NCBI GenBank assembly: GCA_945877505.1
Contig: CAMDWT010000015.1
Span: 1 to 41,300 of the forward strand
Source of the DNA: Crenothrix polyspora
GTDB lineage: Bacteria > Pseudomonadota > Gammaproteobacteria > Methylococcales > Methylomonadaceae
DNA: 41,300 bases
Direction: 5' to 3'
Shown: in pieces, positions 17,006-27,802 of the stretch
Layout of the letters: the number at the start of each line of letters is the position of its first letter
Position numbering within the stretch: position 1 is the first letter of the stretch
Notes under the pieces: model-generated
Database searches by the model: none
Seen by the model: the letters and a program-made list of their open reading frames with translations, nothing else
What the model was told of the DNA's origin: nothing
Position numbers and translations under genes: made by a program

Positions 17006-17193
17006 CGTTCATGGTTGTACTTAGATTTCAGAGGATCTTGGTTTTTTCATGGATGTAAAGTGAGGGGGAACGCGACCAGTTTATACTGGAAAAATAACAA
17101 GAATAATCGCCATCATTTAAAACTGTAATAATATTACAGTTGTCCAACAATAATAAAAAACAGGACAGGGCCCACTTTGCGTGGGCTTTTTTA
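17006..17193 (+). ncRNA. Probable structured small RNA divergent from fae
   Basis: About 188 nt between a good promoter and a strong terminator, with no ORF and no downstream gene on this strand. Hairpins: CCAGT-TTAT-ACTGG (17076-17089), a perfect 9-bp stem AACTGTAAT-AAT-ATTACAGTT (17121-17141), TGTCC...GGACA (17141-17167), and the terminator. Five GGA motifs occur (17033, 17051, 17067, 17088, 17163), one at a hairpin edge, recalling CsrA/RsmA-sequestering RNAs, though no GacA box is evident. I do not recognise it as 6S, SRP, tmRNA or RNase P RNA. The boundaries are predictions. Confidence 0.55.
17170..17193 (+). terminator. Intrinsic terminator of the probable small RNA
   Basis: GCCCAC-TTTGC-GTGGGC followed by TTTTTTAT. 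It is oriented for the plus strand, on which no protein gene lies upstream for over 1 kb. Confidence 0.88.
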
Positions 17194-17273
17194 TGTCTGA
17201 AAGAAAGGGTTTTAGTGTTTTAGGTCAGGATAACAATCTGATTTCGCTGGTATAATTTGTAAAAAAGGTCTTT

Positions 17274-18272
17274 TTAAGTCTGGGCATTGAGTGCTCTCAT
17301 AATGGCTTTTATACTTTTAAAGGATAAGTTGTTATTAGGGAACAGTAAGTAAGAGGCTTGACGGGTAGGCTGGAATTTTTCCCAGAAAAGTTCGTGCCCC
17401 CCTAAATTGAAAAAATTTTTTGATAAATGGTAGATGCCCTGGGTGATTAACGCTGAAAATCGAGATAGTCCTCTTATTTCACCTAGTTTTTTTCTGGGGA
17501 CTGGGCCAATGGTAACTGACTGACAACCTTCCTTTTCTAATACTTGTAACGTTGAGATAACGAGTAATTCTGAAACGCCATTAGCCGCATCCTTATTAAG
17601 CATAACATTGTTTAAAAGCCACCCGTGATAGCGTTTAAGTTCATTTAGTATTAAAAAGCCAATGATTTCACCGCTTTGTAAGGCATAAAACCAGCGCTTT
17701 CCAATGCGATCATTAAATAAGGTTGGATGCGTTAAGAAAATTTGCGGCCCTTGTCTTTCTTTTTGCCAAGCAGTCGAAATTTTTTCAAGGGCAATTTCTA
17801 CCGATTTATCCTCGGTGATGTATTCTGTGAACGTAATGCCTTCATGTGCAGCATGCCTCAGTTTTTTTCGTAATAAAGCCGATTTTGATCCAGTTAGATT
17901 GATGGGGTTATGGCAGGGATTTAATGTAAAGGTAACCCCGAATTCAATTAACACCGTTGATGGATCATGACTTGCCCGCTGGCTGAAGGCTTCAGATGCA
18001 ATGATATAGACAATGCCTAAAGCTTGCTCAAGGCAAAATTGTTGAAAGGCTTGGGCTAATTGCGACTGGTCTTTTGTAGCGCAGACAGGGTCTCCAAAAA
18101 TGACCGCATTGCCAGATTCAATTCGGTATCCAATGAGTCCTTCTATATCAGGCGTGGTGAAGAATTGGCATGAGGCATCTAAAATGCCATCAGTATTTAC
18201 ATCGCCCCATTGACGAACTAACTTTACTAAGTTGTTACGATCGGGTGTTATTTTTTCAATAGGTAATGTCAT
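17274..18272 (-). CDS. DUF2156 / LPG_synthase_C domain protein (MprF C-terminal-like acyltransferase)
   Basis: Soluble GNAT-like protein resembling the C-terminal catalytic domain of lysylphosphatidylglycerol synthase MprF, without the N-terminal flippase membrane part. About 332 residues from ATG 18272 (a GTG lies two codons upstream). Visible family features: FFTTPDIEGLIGYRIESGNAVIFGDPVC near the start, KLRHAAHEG, GFLILNEL, GVSELLVISTLQ, and VTIGPVPRKKLGE. MprF domains transfer aminoacyl groups from aminoacyl-tRNA to lipids; many stand-alone relatives have no known substrate. It stands alone on its strand, divergent from hrpA. The domain call is confident; the activity is not. Confidence 0.75.
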   Translation of the reverse strand: MTLPIEKITPDRNNLVKLVRQWGDVNTDGILDASCQFFTTPDIEGLIGYRIESGNAVIFGDPVCATKDQSQLAQAFQQFCLEQALGIVYIIASEAFSQRASHDPSTVLIEFGVTFTLNPCHNPINLTGSKSALLRKKLRHAAHEGITFTEYITEDKSVEIALEKISTAWQKERQGPQIFLTHPTLFNDRIGKRWFYALQSGEIIGFLILNELKRYHGWLLNNVMLNKDAANGVSELLVISTLQVLEKEGCQSVTIGPVPRKKLGEIRGLSRFSALITQGIYHLSKNFFNLGGHELFWEKFQPTRQASYLLFPNNNLSFKSIKAIMRALNAQT

Positions 18273-18581
18273 TAACACTAAGCCTCACAACGTCAATTTT
18301 TTCAAATAATCATAGTCTAACCATAGTAAATATAACGTATTAACTCGTGATGATCTACTGTAACTTAATTCAAAAGCCTTTAGATTCAAAATCACTAATT
18401 TTATAATGATAAGGAAAACGAGTAAGGGAAAGCTTTAGAAATTGAATGGAGTCAAGTAATGCGAGGTATCTTTTTAATAGTAGAGCTTGGACTGAACAGA
18501 ATAGGTAAGGTTGGTTTTTGACTAGGTTACAGCTTACTATCAAGCTGTCGTATAATATTGAAATTTTAGTTAACTGTTTTG
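18273..18581. promoter_or_regulatory. Divergent promoter region of the DUF2156 gene and hrpA
   Basis: About 310 nt without a supported gene. A perfect -10, TATAAT, lies at 18551-18556 on the plus strand with a weak TTACAG -35 at 18527-18532 (18-nt spacer). It would give an hrpA leader of only about 20 nt. Nothing else stands out. Confidence 0.4.
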
Positions 18582-21500
18582 ATGACATCACTTGATCTTG
18601 TAAAAAAACTCACGCTACAAATTCCATTCTGTCTTAATCAAGATCGTCATATTTTAAAACGACAGTTAGATCGATTACGGAGTGAATGTCAAAAGGGCAA
18701 AAACCCTGAAGAACAACTTAACGGTTTGGTGTTCCGTATTGAGAAGTCTGTGGCGTCTAGAAGTAAACGCCTTGCCAGTATCCCCGCTCTAAATTTCCCA
18801 GATTTGCCTGTTACGGGTAAAAAAGATGAAATTGCCAAACTGATACAAGAAAATCAAGTCGTTATTGTTTGTGGTGAAACAGGATCAGGTAAAACAACGC
18901 AATTACCCAAGATTTGCTTGTCCATTGGTTTAGGCGTTGCGGGATTTATTGGCCACACACAGCCCAGACGTATTGCAGCGCGAACGGTTGCGGATCGTAT
19001 TGCTGAAGAACTCGGTGAAGTTATCGGTAAATCGGTGGGTTATAAGATTCGCTTCAATGATAAAACGCATTCAGAGTCATTGATTAAGTTAATGACTGAC
19101 GGTATTTTGTTGGCAGAATCTCAAAATGATCCTTATTTAAGTCAATATGACACTATCATTATTGATGAAGCCCATGAGCGTAGTTTAAACATAGATTTTT
19201 TATTAGGTTATTTAAAATGGTTATTACCTAAGCGCCCCGATTTAAAAATAATTATCACCTCGGCTACTATCGATACTCAACGCTTCTCAGCGCATTTTAA
19301 TAATGCACCAATTATTGAAGTATCAGGCCGAACGTATCCCGTTGATATGCGTTATCGCCCTATTGAACAAAAAGAGGAAGACGATGAAACCAGTGATGAT
19401 TTGCAAAATGCAATATTAGATGCGGTTGATGAGCTATATCGTGATTTACGTGGCGATATTCTGATATTTTTGAGTGGTGAGCGGGAAATTAGAGAAACCA
19501 CCGAGTCTTTAAAAAAACATCATCCCACGCAATATGAAATTTTACCGCTGTATTCTAAGCTTAGTGTGAGTGAGCAGGAGCGGGTTTTTAATCCAAAAGG
19601 CGGAAAAATTCGGATTGTATTAGCCACTAATGTCGCAGAAACGTCTTTAACCGTTCCTGGTATTCGTTGTGTCATTGATACCGGACATGCGCGCATCAGT
19701 CGATATAGTCATCGCAGTAAAATACAACGTTTGCCGATTGAACGCATCTCTCAATCGAGTGCCAATCAAAGGGCGGGACGTTGTGGTCGAGTAGCTGAAG
19801 GGATTTGTATTCGGCTGTATTCGCATGATGATTACATGGCTAGGCCTCAATTTACTGAGCCGGAAATCATGCGAACTAATTTGTCTGCGGTTATTTTGCA
19901 GATGATTGCCTTAAATCTTGGTGATATCGAAGATTTTCCTTTTATAGAACCCCCCGAAGATAAAATGATTCGGGATGGAAAAAATGTTTTACATGAGGTT
20001 AATGCGCTCGATAAAGCCGGCAAGCTGACAGAGGTGGGGCGACAGTTGGCAAAATTGCCAACCGATCCAAAATTAGCCCGAATGCTATTAGCCGCAGGTC
20101 ATGAGCATTGTTTAACGGAGGTGGCGATTATAGTTTCCGTGTTAAGTGTTCAGGATCCGCGTGAAAAACCAGCCGATAAAATGCAGCAAGCCGATGCTAA
20201 GCATCTAGTGTTCCGACATCCGGAGTCTGATTTTTTAACGCTCCTTAATATTTGGAATGCGTTTGAAGAGCAGAAAAAGCATCTTTCAAACAGTAAATTA
20301 CGTAAATACTGTGCCGATAATTTTCTGTCATACATCAGAATTCGTGAGTGGATTGATATCCATGCTCAGATTATGCAAGTTATTAAGGGTGATTTAAAAA
20401 TGCACCCGAACACTGATGATGCGAGTTATGAGAAAATCCATCGAGCTTTATTAACGGGCTTATTGTCAAATATTGGTTTCCGGCATGAACAAAACGAGTA
20501 TCTGGGTGCGCGAGGGTTAAAATTCTTCATTTTCCCTGGTTCAGGGTTACATAAACTGAAGCCCAAGTGGATCATGGCTGCAGAGCAGGTGGAAACCAGT
20601 AAGGTTTATGCTAGAAATGTAGCCAGAATTGAACCTGAATGGATAGAGCATTGCGCAGGGCATTTAGTTAAGCATAATTATTATGACCCGCATTGGGAAA
20701 AGAAATCGGCGCGTTGCATGGTGTCAGCAAGAACGTTGTTATATGGTTTAACGTTACAAGCTGGACGAAAGATCCCTTATGATCATGTTGATCCAAAAGC
20801 AGCAAGAGAAATTTTTATTCGTTCGGCACTTGTCGATCATGATTATCACAGTAATGCGCCTTTTTATGTTGCCAATCAAAAACTACTTGAAGAAGTCGGC
20901 ATTATTCAGCATAAAGGTCGCCGTGTAGATTTGGTAGAAGATGAGCAGTGGCTTTATCAGTTTTATGATCATAAGTTACCCCTTGAGGTTGTCAGCGGTG
21001 TTACCTTAGATACTTGGCGTAAAACAGTAGAGCGTGCAGAGCCTAAAATGCTGTTTTTAACCAAGGAAGATTTAACTCGAGAGCATGAAGAGGATTATGT
21101 TAACGAGTGGGATTTTCCTGATAGCAAGAAAGTTGGTAATTTAACCATTGCCCTACAATATCGGTTTGAGCCGGGCCATGATGAAGATGGGGTGACAGCG
21201 ATTATTCCAGTGCATCAATTAAATCAGCTTTCTCAGGCTGCCTTCGATTGGTTAGTACCCGGTTTATTGGAAGAGAAATGTGTTGCCTTGATTAAATCGC
21301 TGCCTAAAACTATTAGAAAGCATTTTGTCCCAGTGCCCCAAACGGTGGCGCAGTGTCTGGAAATTGAACCTGATTTTAAAGGACTAGTGCAAGAATGGTT
21401 GGGTAATCGCTTGCGAAAATTAACGGGTGAAGCTATTCCGCTTAATGCATGGAGTTTGGAGGGCTTGACTGACCACTTAAAGATGAATTTTAGAGTCATT

Positions 21501-22496
21501 GATGATCAAGATAAGTTATTGGATTACGGTCGAGATTTAAAAAAATTACAACAGAAATATGCTGTAAAAGCAGAAGACAGTTTTGATCAGATAGCGACTG
21601 ATGAATTGAGTTATACAGGTTGCATTCAATGGGCATTTGATGATCTGCCCGAGACTTACCAATTCAGTCAAAAGGGCCAGTTTTTCATGGGCTTTCCTGC
21701 GATTATCGATGAAGGTGATGCGGTGGGGGTGCGAATCTTTGATACACAACAAAAAGCACTGATTGAACATCAGTCAGGCTTAATGCGTTTACTGCAGTTA
21801 CAGTTGCGAAAAGAATGCACGTATCTACTTAAAAATATGCCTCAGTCTACTTTGGCAGAATTAACTTATAATCGATTACCAAAGCACTCCATTATCCCAA
21901 CTTTATCGAGTCAGAATTTGGGGTCAAGCGCTTCTTATAAAGATGATATGCTTTTTTTGATATTTTATAGCGTCTTTATTGATGGAAAAACTATCCGTAC
22001 AAAAGAGGTGTTTGAATCGAATTTGCAGCAACATAAGTCAGAATTAATCAACGTCGCTAATGAAGCAGGACAACTTACGCTGGAAATAATGACGCAGTAT
22101 GGTGCTATAAAAGATACTGTGAAGCGAATATTGAAAGTGAATGATCCGTTGTCTATCGATATTAATGAGCAATTGGATTTATTAGTTTATGTGGGTTTTA
22201 TTCGTAACACGCCTTTTCAAGCCCTTAAAGCCATTCCCCGTTATTTAAAAGCCATACAGTATCGTTTAGATAAGTTTGATAATAATCCTCAAAAGAACCA
22301 AGAGGTTGGTCGATATTCAAAAAGATTTTGGAATGAGATAGAAAAAGTTTCTAAAAAGAATTTTGTTGTTCCAGAACAAGATTCATTTCGCTGGGCGCTT
22401 GAGGAGTTCAGGGTTTCGTTATTTGCCCAGCAACTTAAAACTGCTTACCCTATTTCAGTAAAGCGAATGGATAAGCTGTGGGACGAGCGTAGCTAA
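18582..22496 (+). CDS. hrpA: ATP-dependent RNA helicase HrpA (DEAH box)
   Basis: Large DEAH/RHA-family RNA helicase; HrpA of Escherichia coli acts in mRNA processing and in resolving stalled ribosomes. About 1304 residues from ATG 18582 (a TTG lies one codon upstream), matching the usual ~1300. Motifs in order: Walker A GETGSGKTTQ, TQPRRIAA, DEAHERSLNIDFL, SATID, then the helicase C region ending SANQRAGRCGR, followed by HA2 and OB-like domains and the long C-terminal DUF3418 region (about 700-1290) typical of HrpA. It is monocistronic and ends about 90 nt before the tRNA gene. The frame is intact throughout. Confidence 0.95.
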   Translation: MTSLDLVKKLTLQIPFCLNQDRHILKRQLDRLRSECQKGKNPEEQLNGLVFRIEKSVASRSKRLASIPALNFPDLPVTGKKDEIAKLIQENQVVIVCGETGSGKTTQLPKICLSIGLGVAGFIGHTQPRRIAARTVADRIAEELGEVIGKSVGYKIRFNDKTHSESLIKLMTDGILLAESQNDPYLSQYDTIIIDEAHERSLNIDFLLGYLKWLLPKRPDLKIIITSATIDTQRFSAHFNNAPIIEVSGRTYPVDMRYRPIEQKEEDDETSDDLQNAILDAVDELYRDLRGDILIFLSGEREIRETTESLKKHHPTQYEILPLYSKLSVSEQERVFNPKGGKIRIVLATNVAETSLTVPGIRCVIDTGHARISRYSHRSKIQRLPIERISQSSANQRAGRCGRVAEGICIRLYSHDDYMARPQFTEPEIMRTNLSAVILQMIALNLGDIEDFPFIEPPEDKMIRDGKNVLHEVNALDKAGKLTEVGRQLAKLPTDPKLARMLLAAGHEHCLTEVAIIVSVLSVQDPREKPADKMQQADAKHLVFRHPESDFLTLLNIWNAFEEQKKHLSNSKLRKYCADNFLSYIRIREWIDIHAQIMQVIKGDLKMHPNTDDASYEKIHRALLTGLLSNIGFRHEQNEYLGARGLKFFIFPGSGLHKLKPKWIMAAEQVETSKVYARNVARIEPEWIEHCAGHLVKHNYYDPHWEKKSARCMVSARTLLYGLTLQAGRKIPYDHVDPKAAREIFIRSALVDHDYHSNAPFYVANQKLLEEVGIIQHKGRRVDLVEDEQWLYQFYDHKLPLEVVSGVTLDTWRKTVERAEPKMLFLTKEDLTREHEEDYVNEWDFPDSKKVGNLTIALQYRFEPGHDEDGVTAIIPVHQLNQLSQAAFDWLVPGLLEEKCVALIKSLPKTIRKHFVPVPQTVAQCLEIEPDFKGLVQEWLGNRLRKLTGEAIPLNAWSLEGLTDHLKMNFRVIDDQDKLLDYGRDLKKLQQKYAVKAEDSFDQIATDELSYTGCIQWAFDDLPETYQFSQKGQFFMGFPAIIDEGDAVGVRIFDTQQKALIEHQSGLMRLLQLQLRKECTYLLKNMPQSTLAELTYNRLPKHSIIPTLSSQNLGSSASYKDDMLFLIFYSVFIDGKTIRTKEVFESNLQQHKSELINVANEAGQLTLEIMTQYGAIKDTVKRILKVNDPLSIDINEQLDLLVYVGFIRNTPFQALKAIPRYLKAIQYRLDKFDNNPQKNQEVGRYSKRFWNEIEKVSKKNFVVPEQDSFRWALEEFRVSLFAQQLKTAYPISVKRMDKLWDERS

Positions 22497-22546
22497 ATAA
22501 GATTGATACAAAGTTTTAACGTCTAATGATATAAGTTATAAATAGC

Positions 22547-22574
22547 TTGCGTAATGGCGATAAGTCTTTATAAT
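22547..22574 (+). promoter_or_regulatory. Promoter of the initiator tRNA / rimP operon
   Basis: TTGCGT (22547-22552), a 16-nt spacer, and a perfect TATAAT (22569-22574), 13 nt before the mature tRNA 5' end. Confidence 0.6.
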
Positions 22575-22587
22575 GCTCTAAATCAAT

Positions 22588-22664
<77 letters not shown>

Positions 22665-22672
22665 TATTTTAG

Positions 22673-22695
22673 AACCCCATTTTGGGGTTTTTTAT
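22673..22695 (+). terminator. Terminator after the initiator tRNA
   Basis: AACCCC-ATTTT-GGGGTT followed by a T-rich run. With the next hairpin it forms a tandem terminator between tRNA and rimP, so read-through must be partial, or rimP has its own promoter. Confidence 0.8.
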
Positions 22696-22741
22696 TTTCT
22701 GGGCTTCGGTTTTTGAAGCTTAAAATTAGATTGTTAATGGA

Positions 22742-22764
22742 AGAGCCGTAGGCTCTTTTTTTTT
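22742..22764 (+). terminator. Second terminator/attenuator upstream of rimP
   Basis: AGAGCC-GTA-GGCTCT followed by eight T, 27 nt before the rimP ATG. NusA, made by the same operon, controls termination at such sites, so autogenous attenuation is plausible. Confidence 0.82.
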
Positions 22765-22790
22765 GTGTAAAAAATTTAAGTGAGGAAACC

Positions 22791-23276
22791 ATGAAACAGG
22801 CTCCCGAGCATTTGGTTAATTTAATCGAACCAATTGTTGAAGGTTTAGGTTACGAGTGTGTAGGCATAGACTACAACCCACATCCACAACATGGTTTGTT
22901 AAGAATTTATATTGATAGTGAAAATGGAATTTTAGTTGAGGATTGCACTAAAGTAAGTCATCAAATTAGTGGTGTCTTAGATGTGGAAGACCCCATACAA
23001 GGAAACTATCAGTTAGAAGTTTCATCTCCTGGAGCAGACCGACCTTTCTATAAAGTAAGTCAGTTTGAGCAATATGTTAATGAAACAGTATTGGTCAGCC
23101 TGTTTAAAGCAATGGGCGGTAGAAAGAAAATTACCGGCCTGATAAAGAAAGTTGAAGGTGATGTTATTACCCTTCAGGAAGGTGAACAAGTTTATGAGGT
23201 GCCGTTTGACGCAATGAGTAAAGCGCGATTGGTACCAGAATATGTAATTGACAAAGGAGGCCGCAGTGGCAAATAA
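22791..23276 (+). CDS. rimP: Ribosome maturation factor RimP
   Basis: Assists 30S subunit maturation. The 161 residues have the RimP N-terminal alpha/beta domain ([52 protein letters not shown]) and a C-terminal SH3-like domain. ATG 22791 follows GAGGA by 5 nt. The gene end overlaps the nusA GTG start by 11 nt. First protein gene of the conserved metY-rimP-nusA-infB operon. Confidence 0.95.
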   Translation: MKQAPEHLVNLIEPIVEGLGYECVGIDYNPHPQHGLLRIYIDSENGILVEDCTKVSHQISGVLDVEDPIQGNYQLEVSSPGADRPFYKVSQFEQYVNETVLVSLFKAMGGRKKITGLIKKVEGDVITLQEGEQVYEVPFDAMSKARLVPEYVIDKGGRSGK

Positions 23277-24765
23277 AGAAATTTTGTTAGTAGTTGAGGT
23301 TTTTTCCAATGAAAGGGAAATTGAAAAGGAAATTGTCTTTCAGGCGATAGAATCTGCATTAGAAGCTGCAACGGTAAAGCGACACGCAAACCCAATTAAA
23401 GCGCGTGTAGCTATTGATAGAAAGACGGGTGATTATGTAACTTTTAGGCAGTGGGAAGTTGTTGCTGCGAATGCATTATGTGATGGTGATGTTGAGTTCC
23501 CAACTACCCAAGTACTTTTAGAGGTTGCACAAATTGATGACCCAGAGATTCAAATCGGTGATGTCGTAGAAGATGAAATTGAATCAGTAGACTTTGGACG
23601 AATTGCCGCGCAAACTGCAAAACAGGTTATCATCCACAAAGTAAGAGAAGCTGAGCGTAGTAAAATTGTTGAAGCCTACCGCAGTCGTGTGGGTGAGCTT
23701 ATTACAGGGATTGTAAAGCGCATTGAAAAAGGCAGTGTTTATCTGGATTTGGGCGGTCATGTTGAAGCCTATATTGCTAGAGAAGACATGATTCCCCGTG
23801 AAGCAATTCGTATTGGTGATCGAATTAGAGGCTATCTGAAAGACGTTAGATCAGAGCCGCGTGGTCCGCAATTATTTGTGAGCCGAACAGCACCTGAATT
23901 GTTAATAGCCTTGTTTCGTTTAGAAGTGCCTGAAGTGGGCGAAGGTCTTATTTCTGTCATTGGTGCGGCGCGAGATCCTGGCTCTCGTGCTAAATTAGCG
24001 GTTAAGAGCAATGACCCTCGATTAGATCCAGTGGGTGCTTGTGTTGGAATGCGAGGCTCTAGGGTTCAATCGGTGACAAATGAGCTTGCAGGAGAACGAG
24101 TGGATATTATTCTTTGGAATCCAAGTGAAGCGCAATTTGTTATTAATGCAATGTCTCCAGCTGAAATTCATTCGATAGTTGTTGATGAAGATAAACACAG
24201 TATGGATCTTGCGGTAAATTCTGATAACCTGTCTCAAGCAATTGGTCGTGGTGGTCAAAATGTTCGCCTAGCAAGTCAACTTACGGGTTGGGAATTGAAT
24301 GTTATTGATGCTTCTAAAGCAGAACAAAATGCTGAAGCTGAAATTGGGAAGATAAAGCAACTTTTTATCGATCAATTAGATGTTGATGAGGATATTGCTT
24401 TAATTCTGGCTGAAGAAGGTTTTATCAGCGTTGAAGAAATAGCCTATGTTCCTGTAAGTGAGATGCTCGAAATAGAGGGCTTTGATGAAGACTTGGTTAA
24501 TGAATTAAGAAGTCGTGCGAAAGATGCTTTGTTGATTAGCGCAATTGCGATGGAAGAAAAAATTGATTCAGCTAAGCCTGCAGACGACTTGCTCGAGATG
24601 GAAGGTATGGATACTGATTTAGCTTACGAGTTGGCTAGTCAGGGCATTATTACGATGGATGATTTGGCAGAGCAATCAGTAGATGATTTGTTGGGTTTTT
24701 CAAGCATGAACGAAGAGCGGGCGGCGAAGTTAATCATGAAGGCTCGTGAGCCTTGGTTTGCTTAA
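23266..24765 (+). CDS. nusA: Transcription termination/antitermination factor NusA
   Basis: RNA polymerase-binding factor that modulates pausing, termination and antitermination. The start is GTG 23266 (VANKEILLV), five nt after a perfect AAAGGAGG inside the end of rimP; this gives about 499 residues. Order: N-terminal RNAP-binding domain (about 1-125), S1 domain ([21 protein letters not shown]), two KH domains ([25 protein letters not shown]), and two C-terminal acidic repeats as in gammaproteobacteria. Translational coupling to rimP is expected. Confidence 0.96.
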   Translation: MANKEILLVVEVFSNEREIEKEIVFQAIESALEAATVKRHANPIKARVAIDRKTGDYVTFRQWEVVAANALCDGDVEFPTTQVLLEVAQIDDPEIQIGDVVEDEIESVDFGRIAAQTAKQVIIHKVREAERSKIVEAYRSRVGELITGIVKRIEKGSVYLDLGGHVEAYIAREDMIPREAIRIGDRIRGYLKDVRSEPRGPQLFVSRTAPELLIALFRLEVPEVGEGLISVIGAARDPGSRAKLAVKSNDPRLDPVGACVGMRGSRVQSVTNELAGERVDIILWNPSEAQFVINAMSPAEIHSIVVDEDKHSMDLAVNSDNLSQAIGRGGQNVRLASQLTGWELNVIDASKAEQNAEAEIGKIKQLFIDQLDVDEDIALILAEEGFISVEEIAYVPVSEMLEIEGFDEDLVNELRSRAKDALLISAIAMEEKIDSAKPADDLLEMEGMDTDLAYELASQGIITMDDLAEQSVDDLLGFSSMNEERAAKLIMKAREPWFA

Positions 24766-24795
24766 GGCACATAGCGAGTAAGTAAGGGTGAAAAA

Positions 24796-27423
24796 ATGAG
24801 CGATAAAACAGTACAACAATTGGCAGAGATAGTTAAGATACCTCTTGAGCGATTATTAGAGCAGTTAAAAGAAGCAGGATTATCTGCAACCGGCCCTAAT
24901 GATTTAATTAATGAAGATGAGAAAATGCAGTTGCTTGCACATTTGCGCAAGCGTCATGGTAAGGATGAGGGCGAAAACTCAAACTCGCCTAAGCGAGTGA
25001 TTTTAGAGCGCCGAAAAGTGACTGAAATCAAACAAGCAACTATGCCTGGCAGTTCCACTAAAACGATTAGTGTTGAAGTGCGTAAAAAGAAAACTTACAT
25101 TAAGCGTAGTGATGTAGAAGATTCTGATTTGCCTAAGAAAGAAGAGTTGTTGTCATCAGTCGTAGCGTCCAGTAATAGTGATGAAGAGCTGATAACCCAG
25201 CTTGAAGTACTTTCGCCTCTTGATGCTCCTGTAACTGCAGTCGTTGAAGAAATTGAGACTGAGCTTGAAAAACCCGAACAAGACATACTTGAAGCCAGCA
25301 TTATTGAAATTGAATCTGAGCCTGATGACACCATTGACTCAGAAGCAAAATTTGAAGCGCTGAAGATTAAAGAAGAAAAGAAAATTAAGCAGGAAAAATC
25401 GATTAAAACTAAAGAAGCAGAAGACGCTAGAAAAAAACAACTAGAAAAAGAAAGTAGACTTGAAGAGTCGATTAGAAAAAATGCCGATAAAGTAAGGCAA
25501 CAAGCTGCTGTAAAGCAAGAAACGTTGCATAGAAAAAATCAAGAAGAGGGCTCACGCCCATCGGGTAAAGATAATAAAAGAGGCAAGAAAAAAGGGAAGC
25601 AACCTCAGCGCAATAATGTGCAATCTGATGGTAAGCATCAATTTGAGATGCCGGTTACCCCCATCATTAAAGATGTCACAATACCAGAAATGATCATTGT
25701 GTCTGATTTAGCCCAAAAAATGAGTGTTAAAGCGGCTTTAGTGATAAAGCATCTCATGAAGTTAGGCATTATGGCGACCATCAATCAAAGTATTGACCAA
25801 GATACCGCGGTGATTTTAGTTGAGGAAATGGGGCATAAAGCCATCATGCAAAGTGATGATGATCTTGAGCAAGAAATGCTTGCTGAGGCTCAAGTTGAAG
25901 ATACGCGCATCGAATTACCTCGTGCGCCTATTGTTACTATCATGGGACATGTTGATCACGGTAAGACGTCTTTATTGGATTATATTCGTAAAACTCGTGT
26001 TGCCGCAGGTGAAGCGGGTGGTATTACACAGCACATAGGTGCTTATCAGGTTAAAACGGATCATGGCTCCGTTACTTTCCTAGATACACCTGGACACGCC
26101 GCATTTACTGCGATGAGAGCCAGAGGCGCGGACATTACCGATGTGGTTATTGTTGTTGTTGCCGCTGATGATGGTGTGATGCCGCAAACAAAGGAAGCCG
26201 TTGAGCATGCGAAAGCGGCTAATGTTCCCATTATTGTCGCAATTAATAAAATAGATAAGCCTGATGCTAATCCAGAAAAGGTTATGCAAGAGTTATCTGT
26301 TATTAATGTTCTTGCTGAAGAGTGGGGCGGCGATGTGCAATTCCTTAAGATTTCAGCAAAAACAGGTGAGGGCATTGATGAGTTAATTGAGGCTTTGATC
26401 GTTCAAACTGAAATTTTAGAATTAAAAGCGCCGATTGAAGGTGCAGCGTCTGGGCTTGTCATTGAGTCAAGATTGGATAAGGGACGTGGCGCAGTTGCCA
26501 CCATAATGATCCAAAAAGGCACGTTAGAAAGCGGTCAAATGGTGTTGTGTGGCCAAGAATATGGTCGTGTTCGTGCAATGTTTAATGAGAATGGTAAGGC
26601 GATTAAAGAGGCGGGGCCCTGTGTACCTGTTGAAATATTGGGCTTATCTGGAACACCTAATGCAGGTGATGAATTTTTGGTTGTACAAAATGAACGTATT
26701 GCTAAAGATTTGGCTAAACATCGTGAAGATCGTAAAAAGTTCACCAAACATGCCGCACAGCAAGCATCTAAGTTGGACGAAGTATTTTCCAGAATGGCTA
26801 CGGGTGAACTCGCTAGCGTAAATTTGGTTATTAAAACTGATGTTCAAGGTAGTTTGGAAGCTTTACGTGGCTCCTTGGTTGCTTTGTCAAATGAAGAAGT
26901 TGAAGTTAAGGTGGTTTTTGGTGGTGTGGGTGGTATTAACGAAGGCGACGCAAATCTTGCTTTAGCCTCCGGCGCAATCCTAATCGGCTTTAATGTTCGA
27001 GCTGATGCAACCGCTAGAAAATTAATAGAAGAAAAAAATATCGACCTGCATTATTACAGCGTAATTTACGATGCAATTGATGAAGTCAAAAAAGCTATTA
27101 GTGGCATGTTGGCTCCAGAGATTAAAGAGCAAATTGTCGGTCTGGCTGAGGTTCGTGACGTTTTCAAATCACCAAAATTTGGTGCAATTGCGGGCTGTAT
27201 GGTTGTTGATGGTTTCGTTAAGAGAAACTTACCGATACGTGTTTTGCGTGAAAACGTGGTCATCTATGAAGGGCAATTAGAATCATTGCGCCGATTTAAA
27301 GATGATGCGGCTGAAGTTAAAATGGGCATGGAATGTGGTATCGGCGTGAAGAATTACAACGATGTTAAGCCAGGCGATCAAATTGAAGTATTTGAACGCA
27401 TAGAAATTAAACGGGAATTATAA
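24796..27423 (+). CDS. infB: Translation initiation factor IF-2
   Basis: GTPase that delivers initiator tRNA to the 30S subunit. The 875 residues comprise an N-terminal IF2_N-like domain (about 1-50), a long charged and repetitive linker rich in Lys and Glu (about 50-290), a second IF2_N (about 295-345), and the G domain with G1 [12 protein letters not shown] near residue 384, [16 protein letters not shown], and NKIDKP, then the C-terminal initiator-binding domains. A Shine-Dalgarno AAGGGTGA precedes the ATG. The initiator tRNA it uses is encoded at the head of the same cluster. Confidence 0.96.
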   Translation: MSDKTVQQLAEIVKIPLERLLEQLKEAGLSATGPNDLINEDEKMQLLAHLRKRHGKDEGENSNSPKRVILERRKVTEIKQATMPGSSTKTISVEVRKKKTYIKRSDVEDSDLPKKEELLSSVVASSNSDEELITQLEVLSPLDAPVTAVVEEIETELEKPEQDILEASIIEIESEPDDTIDSEAKFEALKIKEEKKIKQEKSIKTKEAEDARKKQLEKESRLEESIRKNADKVRQQAAVKQETLHRKNQEEGSRPSGKDNKRGKKKGKQPQRNNVQSDGKHQFEMPVTPIIKDVTIPEMIIVSDLAQKMSVKAALVIKHLMKLGIMATINQSIDQDTAVILVEEMGHKAIMQSDDDLEQEMLAEAQVEDTRIELPRAPIVTIMGHVDHGKTSLLDYIRKTRVAAGEAGGITQHIGAYQVKTDHGSVTFLDTPGHAAFTAMRARGADITDVVIVVVAADDGVMPQTKEAVEHAKAANVPIIVAINKIDKPDANPEKVMQELSVINVLAEEWGGDVQFLKISAKTGEGIDELIEALIVQTEILELKAPIEGAASGLVIESRLDKGRGAVATIMIQKGTLESGQMVLCGQEYGRVRAMFNENGKAIKEAGPCVPVEILGLSGTPNAGDEFLVVQNERIAKDLAKHREDRKKFTKHAAQQASKLDEVFSRMATGELASVNLVIKTDVQGSLEALRGSLVALSNEEVEVKVVFGGVGGINEGDANLALASGAILIGFNVRADATARKLIEEKNIDLHYYSVIYDAIDEVKKAISGMLAPEIKEQIVGLAEVRDVFKSPKFGAIAGCMVVDGFVKRNLPIRVLRENVVIYEGQLESLRRFKDDAAEVKMGMECGIGVKNYNDVKPGDQIEVFERIEIKREL

Positions 27424-27427
27424 GTTT

Positions 27428-27802
27428 ATGGCAAATGAATTTGGCCGTAATGCCCGTGTTTCATCGCAAATGCAAAAAGAATTATCGTTGATTTTGCAAC
27501 GAGATATTGATGATTCAAGATTGGGTTTCATCACAATTAATGAAGTTGTTGTGACGAAAGATCTTGCTGTTGCTAAGGTTTATGTCACCGTGTTAAATGT
27601 TGATGAACAGGGCAAGCGGGCTAATGTTAAATTATTAAATGAGTTATCGCCTGTTATTCGACATCAGTTAGCAAAAAGAATGCGCTTGAGACATATTTCT
27701 GAATTACGATTTCATTATGATGATTCTTTTGACACGGGTATGCGGGTTGCTGAATTATTAAGTGAAGTTGGCATGCATGGATTGGATAAGTCTGATACAT
27801 GA
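27428..27802 (+). CDS. rbfA: 30S ribosome-binding factor RbfA
   Basis: Cold-shock-related KH-like factor for late 30S maturation. The 124 residues contain RVSSQMQKELSLILQRDI, VVTKDLAVAKVYVTVL and LRFHYDDSFDTGMRV, all typical. It starts 4 nt after the infB stop and its TGA overlaps the truB ATG (ATGA at 27799). Confidence 0.94.
   Translation: MANEFGRNARVSSQMQKELSLILQRDIDDSRLGFITINEVVVTKDLAVAKVYVTVLNVDEQGKRANVKLLNELSPVIRHQLAKRMRLRHISELRFHYDDSFDTGMRVAELLSEVGMHGLDKSDT

Noticed and set aside
18370-18591. 73-codon minus-strand frame overlapping the hrpA promoter
   Set aside because: No ribosome site, no recognisable motif, and it overlaps the hrpA promoter and start.
25095-25334. Ser-rich minus-strand frame opposite infB
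   Set aside because: It mirrors the repetitive acidic linker of IF-2; composition explains the open frame.
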